NCBI GenBank assembly: GCA_947492175.1
Contig: CANLMQ010000052.1
Location: 1 to 27,651, forward strand
From: an uncultured Draconibacterium sp.
GTDB taxonomy: Bacteria > Bacteroidota > Bacteroidia > Bacteroidales > Prolixibacteraceae
Reading direction: 5' to 3'
DNA: 27,651 nt
Shown one piece after another: positions 8,632 to 14,492 of the stretch. A program made the translations under genes and the position numbers. The notes beneath the pieces were generated by a model. It saw only the letters and a program-made list of their open reading frames with translations, did no database searches and was not told the origin of the DNA. Within the stretch, counting starts at the first letter, position 1; every line of letters begins with the position of its first letter.

Positions 8632-9729
8632 TTAATTCGATCGGAGGTTGATAGTCCCCGAATTTGCTCTGATATAAAGCTTTGGCGCACTATCCGATTT
8701 TTCGCCGTAGTATCCTTTTAATTTTGTCGAACCGTCTTTTTCGTCGGTAATTTCTGTGTCAACAATTTCAAAGTTACTGCTGTAATCTACATCCGATTTT
8801 GTGTTAACGATTTCAAAATTAAATGCTGTTTCCGGTTCGAAATAAATATTTATATCCATCGATTTTGACTCGAGATTTATATTGTTGAAATCCGGAGTAA
8901 TTTTATCAATATCAATATTGCCATATTCTGAACGGATATTTATTCTGTCGGTAATTTCGTTTAGCCTGAAACTGGTAAAACTACTTCGGGCTTCAATTAT
9001 ATCGGCCCGGCGAATTCTGAATTTATCACGCCGCGAATTGGCATCGAGGTTACTTATTTGTTCGAATTCGAACTCTGTAGACTTACTCTGAATACGCACT
9101 GATTCTGCATCCCGAATAAATAATTCACTAAAATTACATTCCAGACGGCCTCGTTTTATGGAGTTTATACTTGCATCGGCAAAGTTCAGGGTTAAATCAA
9201 TCTGGTTTTCAAAATTGTGTGCTTTTAAGTTTCCGTTGGAGAGGTTAATGTTAATTTCTCCGTTGTAGTCGCCAATGTAAATATCGCCAAATTTATTTTC
9301 CAGTTTTAACCGGTTCGAATTCGGCATAAAAACGATGTAATCAACCTGAATATTTCCTTCCGATTGTAAAAGTGTTTCTTTAAAACGGTTAATTTCTTTG
9401 CCCAGGCTGCTTTTGTTCTTTTCTACATCGGTTCGTACAATCAGGTAATGTTCACTGTTGGTAATATCGAAATCAATATCCCGTATTGATTCTTCAAGTT
9501 TTGATAATTTTTTTTCTTCAACCCTTATTTTAATATTAAAAGCAACAGAGTCTTTGTCCCAGGTTCTTATTTCAATTTTGCCGTATTTGTTTTGTATTTC
9601 AATCTGGGTTTCGGGCAAAACCGGGTATGTTTTGTTAATTTCTTTTGTATCGGTAAATTGAGCATTTACGATAAGTGGCATCAACAAGGTTGCCAGCATA
9701 AAACAGCGTATCAATATTAATTTTTTCAT
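8632..9729 (-). CDS. DUF4097-like secreted beta-strand-repeat protein
   Basis: 365 residues from ATG 9729, chosen because MKKLILIRCFMLATLLMPLI followed by VNAQ is a signal peptide; the longer frame to 9810 lacks this. The mature chain is rich in short beta strands of the type seen in DUF4097/putative adhesin proteins: IQNKYGKIEIRTW, LKLENKFGDIYIGDY, IRSEYGNIDIDKI, NFEIVNTKSDVDY, IRANSGTINLRSN. The middle contains a run of Asp/Glu- and Arg-rich strands. The N-terminal part (KEINKTYPV, NKYGKIEIRTWDKDSVAFNI) is the usual opening of this Bacteroidota family. Function is unknown; the gene order (ECF, anti-sigma, this gene) suggests a target or modulator of the envelope response. Confidence 0.8.
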   Translation of the reverse strand: MKKLILIRCFMLATLLMPLIVNAQFTDTKEINKTYPVLPETQIEIQNKYGKIEIRTWDKDSVAFNIKIRVEEKKLSKLEESIRDIDFDITNSEHYLIVRTDVEKNKSSLGKEINRFKETLLQSEGNIQVDYIVFMPNSNRLKLENKFGDIYIGDYNGEININLSNGNLKAHNFENQIDLTLNFADASINSIKRGRLECNFSELFIRDAESVRIQSKSTEFEFEQISNLDANSRRDKFRIRRADIIEARSSFTSFRLNEITDRINIRSEYGNIDIDKITPDFNNINLESKSMDINIYFEPETAFNFEIVNTKSDVDYSSNFEIVDTEITDEKDGSTKLKGYYGEKSDSAPKLYIRANSGTINLRSN

Positions 9730-9835
9730 CTGTTTATAATTGTTTGTTTTTATGGTAACAGATGGAACTCCCTGTGCAATCATTTTTAATTGTGTGAAAA
9801 CTTTTATCATGTCGTTTCATCGTTTTTCCCTTCTG

Positions 9836-10354
9836 CTAACAATTAATCTGTTTTAAAACGTTGTCGCAAAGTTTTAACCTGAACCGGTTGTTTTCTATCA
9901 TTGCTTCTATTACGCTTCTGTTTGATATATTGTCTTTTAAGTCGCTTTTAAGTACTTTGTACATTTCTTCCAGTTCTGTTAAATCTGTTTCAATTTCATT
10001 TTTTAGGTCAGGAAAAGTAAAGTAACATTTTTGTATTTCTTTTAGTTTCTGATCGACCTGGTGCGAGTAAAAGGCTTCGGCTTCCAACAGCTCCATCATT
10101 TCCGGGTCTTTTGTATGGCTGGCCAGGTTGTTGGTTGATAATACCCCCGATTGCCACATGAGTACTGAAGTTATTACAGCCACAGCTACAACTGTTGCTA
10201 TTCTAAGGAAATAATTTCGCAGAGGCAGTACTTTGGGCTTTTTTGTTTCTGCCGATATTTTGTTCCAAACTTCGGGCGATGGTTCTCTGAAATCGAATTC
10301 ATCGCGATTGGCAATTATAAATTTTTCTAATGGGTCAGTTTTCATAACGTCCAT
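9836..10354 (-). CDS. Membrane-anchored anti-sigma factor-like protein
   Basis: 172 residues. The N-terminal cytoplasmic part (DPLEKFIIANRDEFDFREPSPEVWNKI in two blocks) is the characteristic opening of Bacteroidota anti-sigma-like proteins. A single membrane segment follows at about 47-68 (NYFLRIATVVAVAVITSVLM). The outside part is helical and Cys-containing (EIQKCYFTF, RLKLCDNVL). ATG 10354 overlaps the end of the ECF sigma gene by 20 bp (a second Met at 10345 would overlap by 11), implying translational coupling. By gene order and topology it should hold the sigma factor inactive at the membrane; this is inferred. Confidence 0.8.
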   Translation of the reverse strand: MDVMKTDPLEKFIIANRDEFDFREPSPEVWNKISAETKKPKVLPLRNYFLRIATVVAVAVITSVLMWQSGVLSTNNLASHTKDPEMMELLEAEAFYSHQVDQKLKEIQKCYFTFPDLKNEIETDLTELEEMYKVLKSDLKDNISNRSVIEAMIENNRFRLKLCDNVLKQINC

Positions 10355-10910
10355 TTTTAAATTCTTTTAAAATTTCAACAACGCGTCGTTTTGCGCGCAT
10401 AAACTGGCTTTTCGAGGTCGACTCTGTAATTCCCAGTATCTGGGAAATCTCAACATGGTCGTAACCTTCAAGCAAGTAGAGCGAGAATACCATTCTGCCT
10501 CCCTCGGGTAAAAGTTCCATTGCTTTGGTAACGTTGGCAACCGTAAATTCCGGTTGTTCATCCGTAGTTTCCTCCGGCAGGTCATTATGGTACACTTCTT
10601 CACAATATGTCAGGTCAACTTTTCGCTTGTTTATTGCATTTATGCATGTGTTCACTACAATACGTTTTAGCCACGATCCAAAATTCGATTCGTACCGGAA
10701 CGAATTCAGTTTCATGAAAGCCTGCGTGAACGCTTCCTGCAACATATCTTCCGCTTCTTCGCGGTTGTTCATCATACGATAGCTGACGTTAAACATCGCT
10801 TTCGAGTACAATTGGTACAACTCAAACCGGGCCCTGTCGTTTCCGTTTTTACAGGCCTCAATAATTTTTTTATGTATGTGTTCTTTGTGTCCCAATTGTT
10901 CAACTTTCAA
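10335..10910 (-). CDS. ECF-type RNA polymerase sigma-70 factor
   Basis: 191 residues. Region 2 spans about residues 22-90 (LYQLYSKAMFNVSYRMMNNR, EEAEDMLQEAFTQAF, SWLKRIVVNTCINAI). Region 4 spans about 125-180, with the HTH VEISQILGITESTSKSQFMRAKRRV. There is no region 1.1 or 3, as in group 4 sigma factors. The annotated start at 10910 is TTG (minus strand); no ATG occurs before region 2, so TTG 10910 or TTG 10895 must be used. The gene overlaps the anti-sigma gene. A promoter of the type this sigma factor probably recognises lies directly upstream, so it is likely autoregulated. Confidence 0.93.
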   Translation of the reverse strand: MKVEQLGHKEHIHKKIIEACKNGNDRARFELYQLYSKAMFNVSYRMMNNREEAEDMLQEAFTQAFMKLNSFRYESNFGSWLKRIVVNTCINAINKRKVDLTYCEEVYHNDLPEETTDEQPEFTVANVTKAMELLPEGGRMVFSLYLLEGYDHVEISQILGITESTSKSQFMRAKRRVVEILKEFKNGRYEN

Positions 10911-10913
10911 TAG

Positions 10914-10946
10914 TAATGACAGGAAAAGGTGTAAGGGGTTGCAAAA
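10914..10946 (-). promoter_or_regulatory. ECF-sigma type promoter for the sigma/anti-sigma operon
   Basis: On the minus strand TTTTGCAACCC (10946-10936), 12 bases, CCTGTCATTA (10923-10914). Both boxes and the spacing are identical to those at 8567-8599. The -10 box ends only a few bases before the TTG start, so a transcript from here would be leaderless or nearly so. Confidence 0.75.
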
Positions 10947-11096
10947 ATTTTATCGTAGATTCATTTTTTTATTTTTTATACGTATTTATTCAAAGAATCA
11001 GGGCTTTGAAATTGCAATTTCTTTTCTCAAAAATAGTGATTTGAAAAATGTATTTCGATTTTTTTAAAAATTTGATTTTTGAAAAGAATAAAATAT

Positions 11097-11104
11097 TATA
11101 TTTG
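11097..11104 (+). promoter_or_regulatory. -7 box of a Bacteroidota housekeeping promoter for the tRNA
   Basis: TATATTTG matches the TAnnTTTG consensus of the primary sigma factor in Bacteroidota and lies 18 bases before the tRNA. TTTG at 11071-11074 may be the -33 box, with a spacing of 22 rather than the usual 19. Confidence 0.55.
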
Positions 11105-11121
11105 CAACCGCAAAAACAAAT

Positions 11122-11196
11122 GGTGGTTGTAGTTCAGTTGGTTAGAACGCCGGATTGTGGTTCCGGAGGTCGTGGGTTCAAATCCCATCATCCACC
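11122..11196 (+). tRNA. tRNA-His (anticodon GTG)
   Basis: A full cloverleaf can be drawn. The extra G-1 is at 11122 and its partner C73 at 11196, a hallmark of tRNA-His. The acceptor is 11123-11129 with 11189-11195, the D arm GTTC/GAAC, the anticodon stem CCGGA/TCCGG with loop TTGTGGT (anticodon GTG), and the T arm GTGGG/CCCAT with loop TTCAAAT. The CCA end is not encoded. There is one U-U mismatch at position 5:68 of the acceptor. It is followed at once by a terminator. Confidence 0.97.
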
Positions 11197-11202
11197 CGCT
11201 TA

Positions 11203-11235
11203 AAAGCCTTCCTTCGAAAGATGGAAGGCTTTTTT
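11203..11235 (+). terminator. Intrinsic terminator of the tRNA
   Basis: AAGCCTTCC (11204-11212) pairs perfectly with GGAAGGCTT (11223-11231) and is followed by a run of seven T. Confidence 0.93.
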
Positions 11236-11602
11236 TATTGGTTTGTTTTTGGATTTATCCAAAGATGAATGCCTTGGAGGGCAAAGTTGCTATTTACTTT
11301 TCTCCTAGATGAGAAAATTCTTACCACTGAGTAACCGGCCTCTTTTCATCGAAGCTGAAATTGATGAAAAGAAGCCAACTCACGAACAAACGTCAATAAA
11401 AGTTTCATATTTGGTAGCCCGCTAGTCCGCCTTCGAGAAAAAGCATTAAGAAATTTAAACTGATCCCTTAAATCGCTTATCCATCCTTCGGAAATCAGCA
11501 AAACACACATAATCTGTGTCTTACACCTGCTAAAAAACATAATTTGTAATTGTGCATATGTTTAGTATCTATCGTAAATTAGATCGTATTATATGTTTAA
11601 CC
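11236..11602. repeat. Gene-free stretch with two strong hairpins
   Basis: No convincing gene is seen. TTTTCTC (11298-11304) pairs with GAGAAAA (11311-11317), a perfect 7-bp stem. GGCCTCTTTTCATC (11337-11350) pairs with GATGAAAAGAAGCC (11363-11376) with one mismatch in 14 and a 12-base loop. There is no following T run, so the second is not an ordinary terminator. The rest may be decayed sequence. Confidence 0.55.
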
Positions 11603-11619
11603 TCGTATCCCCGATACGA
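11603..11619. promoter_or_regulatory. Perfect inverted repeat just before a hypothetical gene
   Basis: TCGTATC, three C, GATACGA. The repeat ends 16 bases before ATG 11636. It could be an operator or a leader hairpin controlling that gene. Confidence 0.45.
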
Positions 11620-11635
11620 ACAAAATCAAAAAGTT

Positions 11636-12376
11636 ATGTCAGACAGACAAGATTACGATGCATGTTACAATGCATTTATGGCCATTCCTGCCGAGGAAGT
11701 GAAAGCACCTGGAATTCCTGTAGAATCTGCAATTCAGGAGAATGAAAACCTTTATTTATGGAGCCTCGACGACAAGGCCGAACTAATGGGAGCGGGTTTA
11801 CCCGAAACCACTATCGATTCGTTAACGGTGCGCAACGGTGCCTGCCGCACAGCCGAGGCCATGTGGAAACGCGAACAACATACGCCGCAGGATGCCCAAA
11901 AAGAATGGGAAGAACGTGCGCCGGCAGCTTACGAACTGCGCAATAAGTTGCTGCACACGTTTCGGTATGCCTTCCGAAACGACGAGCGCCTGTTAAAAAA
12001 GGTGAGCGACATTGCCGACGGAACGGGCGATGCCGATATGATACAGGATTTAAGCAACCTGGCTGCCCTGGGCGAGGACAACCCCGAACCATTGGCATTA
12101 ATTAATTTTGATATTACTTTACTTCAGCTGGCGGCTACTACTGCCGACGAACTGGCCATAGTGCTGGCACAAGCCAATGGCGAAAAGGAAATCGACCACC
12201 AGGTAAAAATCGTCCGCGACCGCGCCTACACCTATATGCAACAAGCTGCCGACGAAATTAAAAACTGCGGCCGCTATGTGTTCTGGAAAAACGAAGCACG
12301 GCTGAAAGGCTACCGCAATATTTATAAAAACAAACATCGAAGTTCGGGTAGCAACAATGGTGATCTTAGCGATTAA
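11636..12376 (+). CDS. Hypothetical protein, helical, followed by the 21-bp array
   Basis: 246 residues from ATG 11636; the open frame extends back to 11552, but the stretch before 11636 contains the inverted repeat and is unlikely to be coding. There is no signal peptide or membrane segment. The chain is mostly helical, with two halves: residues about 30-90 (YLWSLDDKAELMGAGLPETT, VRNGACRTAEAMWKRE) and about 100-230 (AYELRNKLLHTFRYAFRNDE, YTYMQQAADEIKNCGRYVFW). It ends in a basic, Ser/Gly/Asn-rich tail. I have the impression of a family of Bacteroidota proteins of this kind, but know no function. GC content is visibly higher than in the cassettes nearby. It ends in a strong terminator, then array B. 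Confidence 0.75.
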   Translation: MSDRQDYDACYNAFMAIPAEEVKAPGIPVESAIQENENLYLWSLDDKAELMGAGLPETTIDSLTVRNGACRTAEAMWKREQHTPQDAQKEWEERAPAAYELRNKLLHTFRYAFRNDERLLKKVSDIADGTGDADMIQDLSNLAALGEDNPEPLALINFDITLLQLAATTADELAIVLAQANGEKEIDHQVKIVRDRAYTYMQQAADEIKNCGRYVFWKNEARLKGYRNIYKNKHRSSGSNNGDLSD

Positions 12377-12397
12377 TTTTTGGTAATTGTGAGTTTT

Positions 12398-12430
12398 ACC
12401 GGGGTGGAGAGGAGGCACCCCGGTTTTTTT
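12398..12430 (+). terminator. Intrinsic terminator
   Basis: ACCGGGGTG (12398-12406) pairs perfectly with CACCCCGGT (12416-12424), followed by seven T. It lies 21 bases after the stop codon of the hypothetical gene. Confidence 0.95.
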
Positions 12431-12497
12431 GCTTTATCCCCTGGCAAAAAGTCAATTTGTACACATAAAAACCACTTATCCCTGACATTTTGTAAAT

Positions 12498-12666
12498 TCT
12501 CCCGCGGGAGAACCGGACAAATGTAAGGGAGAACACTCCAAAAGCTTGGGAGAACCACCTGCAAGTGTGGGAGAACTGCTTAAAACCATGGGAGAACGCC
12601 CTTTTTTTGTGGGAGAAGAGCTTACACACGCGGGAGAACTGACTTTTTTTGTGGGAGAACGGCTAA
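12498..12666 (+). repeat. Phased array of eight 21-bp units (array B)
   Basis: GGGAGAA occurs at 12506, 12527, 12548, 12569, 12590, 12611, 12632 and 12653, exactly 21 bp apart without exception; the eighth base is C in seven of eight. The remaining 13-14 bases vary between units. The array opens with the perfect 16-bp palindrome TTCTCCCGCGGGAGAA (12498-12513). Unit 1 matches unit 1 of array A. 21 bp is two helical turns, so the heptamers lie on one face of the DNA. Frames through the array read as heptad peptides (VGE... or SP...) without an ATG; I do not regard them as genes. Confidence 0.9.
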
Positions 12667-12748
12667 TAAGCAGTAGCGGAAGGCTCAACACCAACAGCAG
12701 AAACTGTTTTTTAACCTGCCAACAACTATTTACATAAGTTTTGCTTAC

Positions 12749-12764
12749 ATTTAGTGCACTAAAT
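12749..12764. promoter_or_regulatory. Perfect 16-bp palindrome
   Basis: ATTTAGTGCACTAAAT is self-complementary over its full length, in the gene-free region between array B and the first cassette. A dimeric regulator site is possible; no target gene is obvious. Confidence 0.4.
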
Positions 12765-12881
12765 AATTCTATGCCCGATACATTGAAAACAGCTCTTGCA
12801 AATAGTAAAACACACAATAAACTGATTTTATTCAGTAGGGTGCTGTTTATCAGCTGGTTGCGAGGATGCGAGATAATAAGA

Positions 12882-12904
12882 TGTATGTTACAGTGTAATA
12901 TACA
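12882..12904. other. Imperfect palindrome next to the cassette insertion point
   Basis: TGTATGTTACA, one G, TGTAATATACA: an 11-bp stem with a single mismatch, ending five bases before the GTTAGCACCA at which cassette 1 begins. It could be part of an attI-like or secondary target site for the recombinase that placed the cassettes. This is inference. Confidence 0.4.
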
Positions 12905-12910
12905 CATATG

Positions 12911-13634
12911 TTAGCACCAATTATAACGCAACCATTATATGTAAAGAATCATCTTCTAAGAAAAAACTAAACAAGATGAAAACAACAAAAAAAATTGAAG
13001 TTCCAATATTATTGACAGTTGTTCTAATTATTGCAACAACATTATTTCAAAGTTGTAAGAAAGACAATGATGATTTATCCTCAACTGCTTGGATAGAAGA
13101 AGAACTAAATGAAGAACTGACTATTTCTTTTCCAGAAACGTACATGGGACTTGGCCGACAACCCAATGAAGAAGGTTTTCAATTTTCAAAAAAAAGGAAA
13201 GACAACAAAGTAGTATTCGCCATTTCAGGAGAAACTTTTTTTATTAATTATGGAGATTCTATCAGCAAACCACTTCCTGAAACATATGGTAGACTTGATA
13301 GTTTCGAGGATATTTTCAATGGAGATGAACTTCAAGGTCGCTTTTACTATATACAAGACAATGGTGCAAGCTTTAGACAATCAGACGGAGTTTATTTTAT
13401 AAGAAGAAGCGATGATGAATTTAGTCAAGTCATAGGTGTAAGTTATTCAATTGACACATTCGATGAAGTTCTGAAAATACTTGAGAATATTAAGAAAAAA
13501 TAACTGGTGCTAACAAATTGCAAATTGCATTGCGGGTGCAGTGGTGTTCGTTGCCTCTGCTCCTTTCTTGTCCGTCATGTCCTACCGGACACTGACGCTC
13601 TTCGAAATCCGCAACGACAACTTGCAAGTGACCG
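12911..13634 (+). mobile_element. Integron-like gene cassette 1 (lipoprotein gene plus attC-like site)
   Basis: The unit begins within GTTAGCACCA (12910-12919), the exact reverse complement of TGGTGCTAAC (13505-13514), which opens the folded site after the gene. In integron cassettes the first bases of the inserted cassette are the displaced 3' end (R') of its own attC and therefore complement R''. That is what is seen here, over 10 of 10 bases. The unit holds one gene (12976-13503) beginning 65 bp inside, a typical cassette layout. No integrase is in the window. Confidence 0.65.
12976..13503 (+). CDS. Cassette-borne hypothetical lipoprotein
   Basis: 175 residues. The N-terminus (KIEVPILLTVVLIIATTLFQ, then SC) is an SPII signal with the lipid Cys at about residue 27. 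The mature part starts with an acidic linker (KKDNDD). It has a mainly beta and charged body with the segments LTISFPETYMGLGRQPNEEG, FAISGETFFINYGDS, DELQGRFYYIQDNGASFRQS and GVYFIRRSDDEFSQVIGVSY, ending in a helix (FDEVLKILENIKKK). It resembles no family I can name. It is AT-rich compared with the genes left of 12.4 kb. The stop codon is one base before the attC-like site, the usual compact cassette arrangement. An envelope role is all that can be inferred. Confidence 0.85.
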   Translation: MKTTKKIEVPILLTVVLIIATTLFQSCKKDNDDLSSTAWIEEELNEELTISFPETYMGLGRQPNEEGFQFSKKRKDNKVVFAISGETFFINYGDSISKPLPETYGRLDSFEDIFNGDELQGRFYYIQDNGASFRQSDGVYFIRRSDDEFSQVIGVSYSIDTFDEVLKILENIKKK

Positions 13635-13641
13635 TTATGGG
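13505..13641 (+). other. attC-like folded recombination site 1
   Basis: Nested pairings: TGGTGCTAAC at the left end (R''), TTGCAA/TTGCAA, TTGCGG with CCGCAA, and a terminal TGTCC/GGACA stem near 13570-13592. It ends in GACCGTTATGGG, where GTT is the R' core; the inferred crossover is after G13634. The length of about 137 bp fits attC sites. The right half (CTCTTCGAAATC..GCAACGACAACTTGCAAGTGAC) is nearly identical to that of site 2. GC content is much higher than that of the gene before it. Confidence 0.65.
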
Positions 13642-14421
13642 TAATACTAAAAAGACAAATTATTTAGGTAATACTTTATTTTAAATGAAAAGCAGTAAAA
13701 GAAAAAAATTAACGAAAAAACAGAAAAAGGAATTATACATTGTATTAGGATTTCTTGGCACAATAATGTTGACATTATTAGAATTCGGATTTTATGATTT
13801 TAGTCCATGGATTCAGATTCGAAACTCAACAACAATTCCCAGTATTTTGACAATCAGTTTAGTTGTTTTTTTATTTTTTCGGAAAAAGATATTCAGAAAT
13901 GAAACCAAACCAACAAATTTGGATTATTTAAGAGAAACTATTTCAATACTCGCAATATCAGCTACTTTGACAATTCCAATTTGGGGATTAATCTCTTTAA
14001 CCAATAGGTCTATTGGTAGACAAGTCGACTATGAATTAAACGGTAATATATTAAGCTTAGACAGTATTTCTGTTTATAATAAATCATCACACACAAGAAC
14101 TCCAGAGTATAGTGTTGAGATTGTTGAAGCTAATTCAGAAACAACATTTAAATTCAAAATTTGGGGAAAAGAATATAAAGAATTAAAAGGCAAATCTGAG
14201 TTTAAAAGAAAAATGAAAAAAGGATTTTGGGGATATTTATATGAGAAATAAAAAAGTACATACATAACAAAGTACATATTGCAGGGCGGGGTTCGGTGGT
14301 ACGCCAACTGCAGATTGGCTTTAGGCCGATTTCCGCTTCGCTCCAATTCTCGTTTCGCAGTTCCGTGTCCTTCGGACAGGAACGCTCTTCGAAATCTGCA
14401 ACGACAACTTGCAAGTGACAG
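13635..14421 (+). mobile_element. Integron-like gene cassette 2 (membrane protein gene plus attC-like site)
   Basis: The unit begins with TTATGGGTAA; with the preceding G this gives GTTATG, complementary to CATAAC (14263-14268) at the left end of the site after its gene. It contains one gene (13685-14251) starting 50 bp inside. Cassette 1 and cassette 2 abut directly at 13634/13635. Confidence 0.6.
13685..14251 (+). CDS. Cassette-borne hypothetical membrane protein
   Basis: 188 residues. A strongly basic N-terminus (KSSKRKKLTKKQKKE) is followed by three hydrophobic segments at about 18-38 (LYIVLGFLGTIMLTLLEFGF), 50-67 (PSILTISLVVFLFF) and 88-108 (ISILAISATLTIPIWGLISL). A beta-rich soluble domain of about 80 residues follows (YELNGNILSLDSISVYNKSS, YSVEIVEANSETTFKFKIWG) and a basic C-terminus. 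No recognised family. AT-rich, as is usual for captured cassette genes. Confidence 0.8.
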   Translation: MKSSKRKKLTKKQKKELYIVLGFLGTIMLTLLEFGFYDFSPWIQIRNSTTIPSILTISLVVFLFFRKKIFRNETKPTNLDYLRETISILAISATLTIPIWGLISLTNRSIGRQVDYELNGNILSLDSISVYNKSSHTRTPEYSVEIVEANSETTFKFKIWGKEYKELKGKSEFKRKMKKGFWGYLYEK

Positions 14422-14427
14422 TTGTCT
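14263..14427 (+). other. attC-like folded recombination site 2
   Basis: CATAAC (R'') at 14263-14268, TTGCAG (14279-14284) pairing with CTGCAA (14396-14401), an internal GCCAACTGCAGATTGGC near-palindrome, and a terminal TGTCC-TTC-GGACA stem (about 14366-14378). It ends CGACAACTTGCAAGTGACAG, then TTGTCT, with GTT as the R' core and the inferred crossover after G14421. The right half shares most bases with site 1. Confidence 0.65.
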
Positions 14428-14492
14428 AAAATTAAGATGCAGAGATTTATGGAATATCTGAACGAAAAGCATCTAACAAGAAAATATTGATT

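Noticed and set aside
11127..11191. U-U mismatch in the acceptor stem of tRNA-His as a sign of a pseudogene
   Set aside because: All other stems, the G-1:C73 pair, the promoter and the terminator are intact, and mismatches at this place seem to occur in tRNA-His of this phylum.
11346..11540. A 64-residue minus-strand frame
   Set aside because: It overlaps the hairpin at 11337-11376, has no family features and no plausible start context.
12498..12666. A CRISPR array
   Set aside because: The conserved part is only 7-8 bases and the variable part 13-14 bases, far below CRISPR repeat and spacer lengths, and no cas gene is present.
12476..12907. Coding frames through array B giving heptad peptides on both strands
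   Set aside because: A 21-bp period keeps frames open automatically; the frames lack ATG starts or recognisable domains, and the related array A contains stops in the matching frame.
14074..14472. Minus-strand frames across attC-like site 2
   Set aside because: They overlap the real cassette gene and the folded site; their residues reflect the palindromic DNA.
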